From the NCBI RefSeq assembly GCF_001659605.2, contig NC_035173.2, forward strand, positions 11,594,835-11,658,834: a DNA stretch of 64,000 nucleotides. Reading direction: 5' to 3'. Shown here in pieces: positions 42,976 to 54,067 of the stretch. The notes under the pieces are model-generated. The model was given only the letters and a program-made list of their open reading frames with translations. It made no database searches and was not told where the DNA came from. A program made the position numbers and the translations under genes. Source of the stretch: Manihot esculenta. Lineage: Eukaryota > Streptophyta > Magnoliopsida > Malpighiales > Euphorbiaceae. Positions within the stretch are counted from its first letter, which is position 1; the number at the start of each line of letters is the position of its first letter.

Positions 42976-44544
42976 TGACTCGCGGTTGTCGAAGCCGGTC
43001 AAAAATAACCTTTCTGGTTATCAACAATCTTACAACTGTAGACAGTGGTGAAAGGATCGAATCCATAGGGAATTAAAAACTTACCTATCTTCCTTGTTAA
43101 GATCAAGAGAATTAACTGAAAGCAAAGAAACTGAAAGCAAAATAAAAATAAAGTGCAATAAAAGTAAAAATGGGGGTTTTGAGATTGATTTAATAGATCT
43201 AATACTGAAAGCAATAAAAGAAGGCCAATAATAAAAATAAAGAGAAATCAATAATAAGAAAGCTCTAGTTGAAGAATTGGATCCACTTCTGTTGTTGGGA
43301 TTGATCATGGAAACTTAGGTTCTTTTGACTAATTCAATAGATTAGTTATGGAGATGGAAGACGCTTCTCACCACCATGTCTCTCCTTAATCATAAACCAA
43401 TTAGGGAACGTCCTCTAATTAATCACTAATCAACAAGTTGCCAAGGAACGTCCTTGGGCCTTAGGCATCAAAACAACTGTCAATTGCATTAAGAAATAGA
43501 GAGATCTAATCCTAGCTACCCAAACGCATGGTGATATTGCTAGATTATGCAACTTCCTTAGTTTTTACACCAAGTGTTCTTGTGTTTGAACAATCCAAGC
43601 AATTACGGACTTAAAATTATTCAAACTAATAATATATTACCTTGCAATCAAGAATCAACTGGCCACATTGATCAAAATAACAAAGCAATAATGGAATCAA
43701 GCATGAAATTGCACAAATATTGAATAACCAAAAGATGAACAATATATGATCAAGTCTCCCAATCCATAAATCAACCAAAGTTTCACCTAATCTTCAACTA
43801 GAATAAAAGGTTTCAGCCACTCATGGCTGAAACAAAACAGAAAATAAAAGAAAGGTAGAAGAAGAGATGGTGCCACTTGCAATCCCGTATGTGTGTCCAA
43901 GGGAGAGTAGAAAAACCATGGGGAGGCTCCTTATGTGTCTTTTTATAGTTGAAAGTATTGCCCTAGGTCCTTACTTATTGCCTAAGTTGAATTCTTGGCT
44001 GCCTAAGTGCTGCCCATGCCACCCATATCTTGTATTGACGAGGTGGAGCCTCTCTTTTGAATTTTGAATTTTGAATGTGCAAGACTTGAGGTGGCATGTG
44101 TGACTTCTTTGGCTTCTTTGACAAGCTGAATTTGAATTTCAAATTTGAATGTGCATCTTCTAAAGATTTGGCTTCTTAAATAAGGAAAAGGATTCTTGAA
44201 GATCTTGAATTTCAAACTGCTCTGCAGACTGCATTTTCCTTATTTGGCACTTTCCTTATTTAGCACTTTCCTTAATGAGCTGAATCTTGAATTTGAATTT
44301 TGAATTCTCTTAAGGATTTGAAATTTGAATTTCAAATTACTTTCCTTATTTGGCTCCTTTCAAGTTGAATTTGGCATGCTTGCTCTCCTTTGCTCCATTT
44401 TAGGTAGTTTTAGGGGCATTTTCACCAAATTGTCTCTTTAAACCATTTTCTGCAGAATAAGATTAAAATCACAAAATTAGGCAGAGAAAGTGTAAATTAA
44501 CATCAATAACATCATGATAATATGGTCTAAATTATGCTCTATCA
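42976..44544 (-). repeat. B-IV 5' LTR (right)
   Basis: 1569 bp, from TGACTCGCGG to GCTCTATCA. It is slightly longer than its partner because of an extra TTTCCTTATTTGGCAC-type unit near 44234. The intact stem-loop is at 43810-43833, with a minus-strand TATAAAAAG near 43939. Confidence 0.93.
43810..43833. repeat. Perfect 10-bp stem-loop in the B LTR
   Basis: GTTTCAGCCA, loop CTCA, TGGCTGAAAC. The same inverted repeat is conserved, with few changes, in every B LTR that covers it (near 4988, 11748, 12964, 15110, 31281, 38331 and 59950). Confidence 0.85.
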
Positions 44545-44720
44545 CGCTCAGGTCTCATTTTCGACTTGGATCCGAGCACGATGGTCTTTCGGGCCTTCCT
44601 TTCTATGGATGGGACCACATATTGGTTTATCAGATCTTTGTTACGTAGTTCACTCTTATGGTGACAGCTCACTGCTACTTTGGGCGAGTCTTATATAGCA
44701 TCAATTACAAAAGACACCAT
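44545..44720 (-). other. E LTR, upstream part on the far side of B-IV
   Basis: Starts with the second copy of CGCTC and continues the minus-strand E LTR past B-IV. No open frame. The outer edge is uncertain; an LTR start at a TGATGCTATATAAGACTC-like sequence near 44700 is possible. Confidence 0.4.
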
Positions 44721-44799
44721 TAAAATATCAATAATAGAATAAGAAGATAATACCATTATAATGTGACTTGACAAGACAAAAAATTAAGAAATATAGCTT

Positions 44800-45587
44800 A
44801 AAATATCTGAATAAAAATTAACTACCAAAAACCAATTCAAGCTAACATTAACCATATGCTAATTTTGAATCAATCTTCGATACACCTTCTTAATTCAAAA
44901 TTGCACACTCCAAACTGATTTATGCTTTTTGAACATTATAACTTTCAAACTATGAAACAGAACAAAAGGTGTTATGATAATCTACATCTTGTTGCTGTGA
45001 ATAGTCTTCCACTACAAGTTGAGCTTTCTACTTTTGAAAGCAACCTTTTGCTTGAAACTTTGTTCTAAAAATCCATTTAACTCTAATGGTTTTCTTGTCT
45101 TTAAAAACACTAATTCTCAAGTTTCATTCCTTTGAATTACTGCAATTTCACCTTTCATAGCATTAAACCACTATTCTTTCTCCATTGCATCTTCAAAAGT
45201 CATTAGGTCAGCTACAAGTAATACTTATAAAGTCTCATAAATTTCAACTAATAATCTGAATTTTTTGGAGGAGTTTCATCTTCAGTTGAAGACGAGCTTG
45301 CTGAAATTGGAGAAATAACTTGTTGTACTAGAAAAGTAACTTGCTGAATTTGAACAGGTGGAGGAGTATTTTGTTGTATTTGAAGGGGTGGAGAATTAAC
45401 TTCCTGTATATTTTGATTGGACTTTCAGTCTGTACATTTTCTGGATTTTGTTACCAAGGCTAACTCACCTCTTCATCAAAAACATATTCTTGCTTACAAA
45501 TACTAATAAGATTATACAGCCTATATGCTTTAGATTGAATACAATAATCAATAAAAATATATTTTGCTAATTTATCAAATTTGCTAC
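44800..45587 (-). pseudogene. pol: D: Ty1/copia pol remnant, integrase C-terminus and RT N-terminus
   Basis: From 45587 leftwards the minus strand reads SKFDKLAKYIFIDYCIQSKA, YRLYN and YVFDEEVS, the integrase-to-RT region of Ty1/copia polyproteins. Around 45240-44860 is the RT N-terminus with many stops and shifts: LMTFEDAMEKE, AMKGEIAVIQRNET, LVFLKTRKPLELN. The YVDD-containing part of the RT is missing. A6 separates this piece from the rest of pol at 54068. The copy is old and certainly inactive. Confidence 0.8.
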
Positions 45588-47914
45588 TGTAACGACCCGG
45601 AAACCGGTGCCCCTCAGTAACGGTCCGAACCATCACTGGCACTAGGATCCAGATCGGCTTAAGGCCGCCGGGACCCGTAGTCAGCCAACTATACTCTCTG
45701 TGTACCTGATAAATCCCATACATGATACAAAGATACTCAACAATCCTGTAAAACTCTGTAGGCTTAACTACTGCAACTCATATATGACAATCTGAAATGG
45801 CCTTCAGGGCCTATACCAGGGACTCCTATCTGCTGTGGGTCAAGGGAGGGATTGAAACCCCTTTACTCTGTGATACATCCCACTGGTATCTCATCGAAGC
45901 CATACATTAAGCCTAACTCACACATTTCTCATCAAGAAACATAAAACAGGATTCATGTACAAGGGATGACTCATACATCACACTATAGCAAAGACACTAG
46001 GGAAAGCACAAGACTATCAACTACATGTCTACACATTACATTACAACTACTCTTTTAATTACATCATGTCCACTACACTATTACAACATACATTCATGCA
46101 TAACTTTCCTCTGTACTCTTGCTGACTTTTACTTCCCATAGCTATCTCAGAACCTGCAAAACTGGGATGAAGGGAGTGGGATGAGCTCTAGAGCCCAGTG
46201 AGGAGGAACAATAAAAACAGTTCATTCATTCCATGCTCTCATGAAATGCATCACATCACAAACATATCATCTCAAAGATGAACTTGTCACCAATAACCCT
46301 CAACTACATGTTATACTAATGCCAACTGTGCCAAGGAGACTATGTCATCACCTGATCTACACTTATCTCTCTGATATCACAACATGACTAACTGTGCCAA
46401 GGAGACGAGGTCTCACCTGGTCTACACTAAACTCTGATTTGACAGCCCAGCTGTCTCACTCATAGTACCAGGAGCGACCTGGTATGGCTATCTCATGCCA
46501 TAAATCTGTATCTGCTCTCTGTCAAGGGCTAAGGATCATCCAACATTCATCCACATAAACAACATCTTATGCAATGCATCATCTTCGTGAATTCTAATGC
46601 AATACAACCTAATACATAACATGGCAGTTTATGATGAATGGATCATGCTAGAATCGTGTCATTTCTCAAGATAAAATATTTCGTTTAGTTCCACTCACCT
46701 CTGCTCCTCTGGCAGATACTGTACTGACTCTGATATCTCTAACTCTGATGACCTCCTCGAACTCTCGGGTCCAATCCTACACAAATGGACTCGAATGAGG
46801 TGTCACACATACTTTGAATAACTCTTAAACAATTCCCCATAATCCCCTCTAAACCTCTGAAAATAATCACATAACTCATGCAAACGAAGGCTGGACAGAA
46901 CACATTCGGCAGCAGGTTCGGCGGCCGAATGTCCTCTCCAGAGCCGAAACTCATGCATGTTCGGCGGCACCTTCGGCAGCCGAATGTGCATGACAGATAC
47001 GAAAGTCCATTCTTTTGGAGGCAAACTTAGGCAGCCGAAACTACCTCCACAAGGGGTTCGGCGGCCGAATCTTCACTTCGGCGGCCGAAGCTGGGTTCTC
47101 CAGAAGGCAGAACCTTGCTTCCTTTCATGCACAACGTCTCCAACACACTCTAACATGCATAACGCAGCGTCTCACCTCACATATACTCTGGTATATGCAC
47201 AAAGGGGTCCCAAACTACCTATTAACCCCAACAAAACAACTAACACAACACATAATCATGCTTTCACCATTAAAACATCAAAACTAAACTCTAAAACCTA
47301 AACATGCAACTCTACCCTTAACCTCTTGTAAAAGCTGTTAAAACCATAAAACAAGTAGAAAGACCTCTCTTACCTCCTGAAACTAAAAGAGGAACAACTT
47401 GAACTCAGCAAATCCCCTTCACAAGCTTCAAACCACCAAAACCTCTCTTTTCGCTCAAAACCTTCAAAACCTCTTGCAAACAAGCAACCCTCTGCATGAG
47501 CTGATTAAAAGCTTGCAGATGAGTCAAGGGAGACGTGGCCTAACCTCTGGTCATGATCTGGAGGTGAACACCTGGCCAAACCACGGACTGAGGAGCATGT
47601 ACAACTAACCGACCACCTCAGCTTCGGCTGCCGAAACTGCATGCAAAACCATGCAACTTTCGGGGGCCGAACATAACCTTCGGGGGCCGAACATTGGGCA
47701 CTTTCAGCGGCCGAACTTTACCTTCGGCGGCCGAACATGGCAAAATGCCTCCTTGGCCATTTCTCTTCAAAACTCAATCCTTTTCTACGCTAACCCTGTA
47801 AAACACTTAAAACGATTTTAGAACCCTTTCTCTTACCCTTCCAGAGACCTCTGACATCCTCGAATTCCACCGGACGGTAGGAATTCTGATGTCTGAATCT
47901 AGCCGGGTATTACA
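45588..47914 (-). repeat. A6 3' LTR (left)
   Basis: 2327 bp. Palindrome arrays near 46905-47095 and 47620-47745, with acceptor-like CCCAGTTTTGCAG on the minus strand near 46155. I could not find a TATAAAG box like that of A2 between them, so this subfamily may use a different core promoter. Confidence 0.92.
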
Positions 47915-47930
47915 ATCTTCCCCCCTTTAA
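47915..47930 (-). other. Polypurine tract of A6
   Basis: The minus strand reads TTAAAGGGGGGAAGAT directly before the 3' LTR, near-identical to the tract of A4. Confidence 0.85.
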
Positions 47931-50095
47931 GAACATTCGTCCTCGAATGTTCACAAACAAACAAACAGGTAAACAAGTAATTAAGGAAAGCCGAACACCT
48001 TCCTCTGAGAAGAGACACAGATACCCCTGGAGTAACACTCCCGGGTTGGCTATACTTTCTGACTCTGCTGACCCTTAACTGCTTAATCTGTGTCCACACT
48101 CGACACAGATTACTGATCACTCCTGTCCGTACACAGTCAAGTTGACTCGCTTTAACTTTCTCAGCTCTACTCATACTACTCTGGTTATACGAACTTTTTA
48201 CTTAACCTGGTCAGAGGAGCAATACCTCAAAGGAAATGCTAAATGCCTTGCCTATAGCTTTAACTTTCGCAAGTAGGCCCCGACATCAAACTCAGATTAC
48301 AAGACTTGGCCTCTATGCCATGTTCTCTTACAATCTATACCACTTCATAGATAATGGGCATGCTTCTCTGGTTTCTGAACTATTCTACGCTTTTGCTACG
48401 CCACTCTGACCCTTGCCCGCTTTTCTTCTTCTTTACGATCATGGCTTTTTCTTTGACTCTCTGTCTAACGCTTATCATCTAGTTCCCCACGTTTAGATCT
48501 ATCGTGAAGGATAATCAGCTCCTAGTAGCTGTCTCCACCGATCATTACTCCTGCGTGGGTCCACCTGTCCTTGGTAGTGACCTTGTGCACTACTCACAGG
48601 TATGACAAGTTCCAAAGTGTCATCCTTCGTTTCTTCCACCGACACTGGAACATTCCAGGGTAGTACTAAGTCGGATAGAATCCTTATCTACCAAGTTCAC
48701 ATTGTTCTACTATCTTTCTTACTTATGCAACTGCTTTTCTAACTCTTATATGCTACAGATACCACTTCAAAGGAAGAGGTGAACATGAGTCTAGTCTCCA
48801 TCCTCACTTAACTTCCACACTCTATTGGTACAACCAATGGAAAACCTGTTAGCTTGTCTGGGATAACACATCACACTCTTTTCCTTTTTCTATCTATGAG
48901 TACAAAGGCTGGTTCCCTGACCTGACTCTTCTGCTCTCAAACAAGAGCAAGGAAACCCCTGACTACCCTGCCTACGCAATTCACGAGCCTGTAGGGCTGC
49001 TATCAAACTTCTGGGTATGCTATACTGTCCCCTCAAAGGACTAACTCTGACCCATCCGAGCCTCTAAACTCTGACCTTTTCTACCTTGTCTTTGCAGACT
49101 TAGGTAGTACCTCGAGTAGCTAGCCAATCCGCCCTAGGTAGACATCACCAGTCACCCCTAGAACCATAAGGTCAGCTGAAAGGCATCTACTACTCTCAAC
49201 AAACTCTGCTCTATATTGACTCACTGACTCTACCTCAGATGGATCACACTAGGGTTCACTAACCCAGAGAAAATACTCTAAGCCCAGAAGTTATCAAACC
49301 CTCCTCTATCTATGGCTTTCAAACCACAAGGAAAGAAACATCAGGGTCCACTATAACCGACACATCCGAACATCCTCAAGTGAACGTATCTGACGTCACC
49401 GTGTTCGATGTGTTCGCCTCCTACTGAGTCAGGATGAAGATCCAAGCTAAAGCTAATGAATCTTCCCTCGGGAACCGACCAAAAAAAAAAAGAAGAACTC
49501 TCTTCTCCTGCCGCACCCACTGTCCTGAAATATGGCTAGAGCTACAGGCTGAGTTACACTACTAGAAGTCATCTGCTGGGACTGTACCAATCAGGGCCGC
49601 AGTAGGACACTCACATAATATGAGTCCTTTCTGCTCGCATCTATACATGCCGTAGTCCCATACCATCAGACTACTTTTTTTTTTGTGTACACTCCACGCC
49701 TCACGTATCCAGAACTATCTGAACTAGAGCTCCATCGCCATCTAATCCCAGACTAAACTGAAATCTCTTTCTACACTTTCTTACTTTACATTTATTCTAT
49801 TCTGTTCTTTTTCTGCTCTCTGCTCTCTTCTATTTCATACTCTTCTCTTATTCTTTTTCGTACTTTTCACGTTCTTACACTATGCTCTGCCTTATTTTCT
49901 TTACTTAAGGTCTACACTAAAAAATGAGAGATCACTCTCTCTCTACCTGGATTAATACCATCCACGGCTATAGCTCTCGAGCTCTTTCCTGGTTCACTAA
50001 CCTTTAGCGACTTACTCATCTCTGAACCTTTATCTCTGACCATCTAACTCTATTACACTTTACTATTCTCACATCAACTGCTCTTCTAGTAAGAT
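47931..50095 (-). pseudogene. A6 collapsed pol and second, decayed gag copy
   Basis: No long frame. Short stretches align in order with A4: RT-like pieces near 48530-48700 (compare 24990-25160 in A4), the spacer near 48950-49050, a protease region near 49080-49340, then gag C-terminus and zinc-knuckle relics at about 49340-49700. The RT-to-integrase part is reduced to roughly a kilobase, against more than 2.5 kb in A4. The relic gag end at 49340-49460 duplicates 50095-50215, the end of the better gag copy. The region cannot encode enzymes. Confidence 0.75.
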
Positions 50096-50171
50096 CCAGA
50101 AAACCATACACATCAGAACACGCAAAAATGAGCTTACCTGGCACCACTGTGTTCGGTGTGTCTGTCTCTGG

Positions 50172-51482
50172 CTAATCCTGGGTGAAAATCCGAGCCGAAA
50201 CTAACGGACTTCCACTTAAGGAACCTCCTGACGAAGGGACTACCCCTCTTCCTCTATCTCTGGTTGGAGCTTCTGGTGACATGATATGGTCTGAGGATGT
50301 CTGTGGGCACTGTGCTGACACGATGATAGTGGGACACTCTAGTGCCATGTGCCCCTCCTGTCCGCACCTGAAACATGCTGTTGTCCCAGCCCGACAGACT
50401 CCTTTGTGCCTCCTACCGCACCTCGCACAGCTAGAACTACCCCAACCAGAACTCGAACCCTCGCGACAACCCATGCCAAACTGTACCCTATTCCAGAACT
50501 CTCTTTTCTTTGACCCTTTCAGGCCTCTCACTTTCTTTTTATTCATTGCAGCAGCCTTACCCAAAGGGAAACGATCACTATTCTCTGGGTCATTTTCTAC
50601 ACTCATGTTTTCTATCTGCCCTGGCTGCTCACAGTCACTCTCTTTATGCTCCCTTGAGCTATCTGGACAAGCCCATCCTGCAAACTCTATAGCAAACTGT
50701 TCCCAGGATAAGCTTTCTACCCTCGGGTTCACATACTGGTTGAACCATGCCCTTGTCTTTTCACATTTCACTGTGACCCCTGCCATCTGAATGGCTCTAC
50801 TCTCACTGATGCCCAACTCATCAGTTATCATCTTGACCATTCTAAGATACTCCAAAGGGTCATCACCTGTCTCAAATTTGGGAACATCCAACCTCAAATA
50901 ATCTGTCATCTTTCCCTCACTTCCTCCAGGTGAACTAGGCTTAGGTGTTTGGACAACTGGGGCTACTGGATCTACTGGTGGTGGAGGAGGTGCAACATGC
51001 TCTGGGTTAGGGTTGACTGACCCTGGGTAACAAAAGAAGGGTGAAAACATGGTATACTGTGGATATGGCGGATAACAGGAAGGATAGGGCATAAAGGTGG
51101 GATATGGGTTATACCTAGGACACTCCGATGTACCCCCCATCAGGTACTCTGCCCCCCTCGGGTAGGGTGGATACTGAGGTGGAACAAATCTCGAGGCCTG
51201 AGTGTCTCCCTGGGACTTACCCAAAGCTCCTCCTAACCTGCTCATGCCAAAGCTACCCTCTCTACTCTGCTCATCCTCCTCTATTTCCTTCATAACCCCC
51301 GACATACCACTCTGAACAATTCCCCTTCTACTCTCATCAACAGACCTTCTAGGGTCCCTTGATGTACCTTCCCTGCTTACACTATCTGATGTTGCCCTTT
51401 GCAGAACGGGGAGATGAGCATCCATATCCTCATCCTCTGGCGGAGCTCCATTCAATCTCATAGATCGACGAGTTCCTCTCAT
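50172..51482 (-). CDS. gag: A6 gag, open but shortened
   Basis: Start placed at 51482 (MRGTRRSMRL), as in A4; 436 codons. It keeps the P/Y-rich N-terminal region (YNPYPTFMPYPSCYPPYPQY), the gag core from MTDYLRLDVPKFETGDDPLE to WEQFAIEFAGWACPDSS, and zinc motifs CARCGRRHKGVC and CFRCGQEGHMALEC. Compared with A4 it lacks about 75 residues of the gag core after SSRE (the MSVDEYTDRFLELL to MEASAI part), leaving a short junction. It ends ARIFTQD at a TAG-type stop where A4 continues into protease. Capsid assembly by this shortened protein is doubtful. Confidence 0.75.
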   Translation of the reverse strand: MRGTRRSMRLNGAPPEDEDMDAHLPVLQRATSDSVSREGTSRDPRRSVDESRRGIVQSGMSGVMKEIEEDEQSREGSFGMSRLGGALGKSQGDTQASRFVPPQYPPYPRGAEYLMGGTSECPRYNPYPTFMPYPSCYPPYPQYTMFSPFFCYPGSVNPNPEHVAPPPPPVDPVAPVVQTPKPSSPGGSEGKMTDYLRLDVPKFETGDDPLEYLRMVKMITDELGISESRAIQMAGVTVKCEKTRAWFNQYVNPRVESLSWEQFAIEFAGWACPDSSREHKESDCEQPGQIENMSVENDPENSDRFPLGKAAAMNKKKVRGLKGSKKREFWNRVQFGMGCREGSSSGWGSSSCARCGRRHKGVCRAGTTACFRCGQEGHMALECPTIIVSAQCPQTSSDHIMSPEAPTRDRGRGVVPSSGGSLSGSPLVSARIFTQD

Positions 51483-51746
51483 CCTGCCTCTGAAAAGCAC
51501 AACATCACACAAATATATCATCAAATGATCCATGTGAGAACACATGAATCCTCAGCACATATCACACATATCAATAATGTACATGCAGCTCATCATGGCA
51601 TTTCACATCAGCATGCAAGACAGGACTCCACATCCTATCCTAGTGGACATGATTATACCTATTGTGCTTCCCCTCCTATACAAAACACCACCTCTTTCCG
51701 ATGTGGGATATCTCTAAGTCTTGAGCAAAAATGCTCAACACAGCTC

Positions 51747-51760
51747 ATCAAATTTGCTAC
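51747..51760. other. 14-bp copy of host flank inside A6
   Basis: ATCAAATTTGCTAC immediately beside the right LTR, identical to 45574-45587, the host sequence plus target duplication outside the left LTR. A PBS should be here but is not. Confidence 0.85.
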
Positions 51761-54067
51761 TGTAACGACCCGGAAACCGGTACCCCTCAGTAACGGTCCG
51801 AACCATCACTGGCACTAGGATCCAGATCGGCTTAAGGCTGCCGGGACCCGTAGTCAGCCAACTATACTCTCTGTGTACCTGATAAATCCCATACATGATA
51901 CAAAGATACTCAACAATCCTGTAAAACTCTGTAGGCTTAACTACTGCAACTCAGATATGACAATCTGAAATGGCCCTCAGGGCCTATACTAGGGACTCCT
52001 ATCTGCTGTGGGTCAAGGGAGGGATTGAAACCCCTTTACTCTGTGATACATCCCACTGGTATCTCATCGAAGCCATACATTAAGCCTAACTCACACATTT
52101 CTCATCAAGAAACATAAAACAGGATTCATGTACAAGGGATGACTCATACATCACACTATAGCAAAGACACTAGGGAAAGCACAAGACTATCAACTACATG
52201 TCTACACATTACATTACAACTACTCTTTTAATTACATCATGTCCACTACACTATTATAACATACATTCATGCATAACTTTCCTCTGTACTCTTGCTGACT
52301 TTTACTTCCCATAGCTATCTCAGAACCTGCAAAACTGGGATGAAGGGAGTGGGATGAGCTCTAGAGCCCAGTGAGGAGGAACAATAAAAACAGTTCATTC
52401 ATTCCATGCTCTCATGAAATGCATCACATCACAAACATATCATCTCAAAGATGAACTTGTCACCAATAACCCTCAACTACATGTTATACTAATGCCAACT
52501 GTGCCAAGGAGACTATGTCATCACCTGGTCTACACTTATCTCTCTGATATCACAACATGACTAACTGTGCCAAGGAGACGAGGTCTCACCTGGTCTACAC
52601 TAAACTCTGATTTGACAGCCCAGCTGTCTCACTCATAGTACCAGGAGCGACCTGGTATGGCTATCTCATGCCATAAATCTGTATCTGCTCTCTATCAAGG
52701 GCTAAGGATCATCCAACATTCATCCACATAAACAACATCTTATGCAATGCATCATCTTCGTGAATTCTAATGCAATACAACCTAATACATAACATGGCAG
52801 TTTATGATGAATGGATCATGCTAGAATCGTGTCATTTCTCAAGATAAAATATTTCGTTTAGTTCCACTCACCTCTGCTCCTCTGGCAGATACTGTACTGA
52901 CTCTGATATCTCTAACTCTGATGACCTCCTCGAACTCTTGGGTCCAATCCTACACAAATGGACTCGAATGAGGTGTCACACATACTTTGAATAACTCTTA
53001 AACAATTCCCCATAATCCCCTCTAAACCTCTGAAAATAATCACATAACTCATGCAAACGAAGGCTGGACAGAACACATTCAGCAGCAGGTTCGGCGGCCG
53101 AATGTCCTCTCCAGAGCCGAAACTCATGCATGTTCGGCGGTACCTTCGGCGGCCGAATGTGCATGACAGATACGAAAGTCCATTCTTTCGGAGGCAAACT
53201 TAGGCAGCCGAAACTACCTCCACAAGGGGTTCGGCGGCCGAATCTTCACTTCGGCGGCTGAAGCTGGGTTCTCCAGAAGGCAGAACCTTGCTTCCTTTCA
53301 TGCATAACGTCTCCAACACACTCTAACATGCATAACTCAGCGTCTCACCTCACATATACTCTGGTATATGCACAAAGGGGTCCCAAACTACCTATTAACC
53401 CCAAAAAAACAACTAACACAACACATAATCATGCTTTCACCATTAAAACATCAAAACTAAACTCTAAAACCTAAACATGCAACTCTACCCTTAACCTCTT
53501 GTAAAAGCTGTTAAAACCATAAAACAAGTAGAAAGACCTCTCTTACCTCCTGAAACTAAAAGAGGAACAACTTGAACTCAGCAAATCCCCTTCACAAGCT
53601 TCAAACCACCAAAACCTTTCTTTTCGCTCAAAACCTTCAAAACCTCTTGCAAACAAGCAACCCTCTGCATGAGCTGATTAAAAGCTTGTAGATGAGTCAA
53701 GGGAGACGTGGCCTAACCTCTGGTCATGATCTGGAGGTGAACACCTGGCCAAACCACGGACTGAGGAGCATGCACAACTAACCGACCACCTCAGCTTCGG
53801 CTGCCGAAACTGCATGCAAAACCATGCAACTTTCGGGGGCCGAACATAACCTTCGGGGGCCGAACATTGGGCACTTTCGGCGGCCGAACATGGCAAAATG
53901 CCTCCTTGGCCATTTCTCTTCAAAACTCAATCCTTTTCTACGCTAACCATGTAAAACACTTAAAACGATTTTAGAACCCTTTCTCTTACCCTTCCAGAGA
54001 CCTCTGACATCCTCGAATTCCACCGGACGGTAGGAATTCCGATGTCTGAATCTAGCCGGGTATTACA
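51761..54067 (-). repeat. A6 5' LTR (right)
   Basis: 2307 bp, near-identical to 45588-47914. The 20-bp length difference is a deletion near 53882-53890 between two copies of CGGCGGCCGAAC in the U3 palindrome array. Followed by the target duplication GCTAC. Confidence 0.93.

Larger units (their letters stand above)
37495..44544 (-). mobile_element. B-IV: complete non-autonomous family B element
   Basis: 7050 bp, flanked by the exact 5-bp duplication CGCTC (37490-37494 and 44545-44549). 5' LTR 42976-44544 (1569 bp), PBS 42953-42970, gag, protease, one further ORF, 3' untranslated region, PPT, 3' LTR 37495-39047 (1553 bp). The LTRs are nearly identical, so insertion is recent. The 3.9-kb interior has no RT, RNase H or integrase. 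It must have moved with enzymes supplied in trans. The outer LTR base pairs have drifted slightly (TGACGCGCAG at the left end). Confidence 0.95.
45588..54067 (-). mobile_element. A6: young family A element with wrecked pol
   Basis: 8480 bp, flanked by the exact 5-bp duplication GCTAC (45583-45587 and 54068-54072), inserted in the integrase region of copia element D. LTRs 45588-47914 and 51761-54067 are nearly identical apart from a 20-bp deletion and a few substitutions. A PPT is present (47915-47930) but no PBS is found at 51760; instead the last 14 bp before the right LTR copy the host flank (see findings). gag is largely open, pol is collapsed. It belongs to a subfamily distinct from A4, with ends TGTAACGACCCGG. 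Confidence 0.93.

Noticed and set aside
50182..50790. 202-codon plus-strand frame opposite A6 gag
   Set aside because: Antisense to gag; its length reflects low stop density on the opposite strand of a P-rich coding region.
45588..54067. A6 as two independent solo LTR insertions
   Set aside because: The outer flanks share one target duplication, the LTRs are near-identical, and a PPT plus gag of the right family lies between them.
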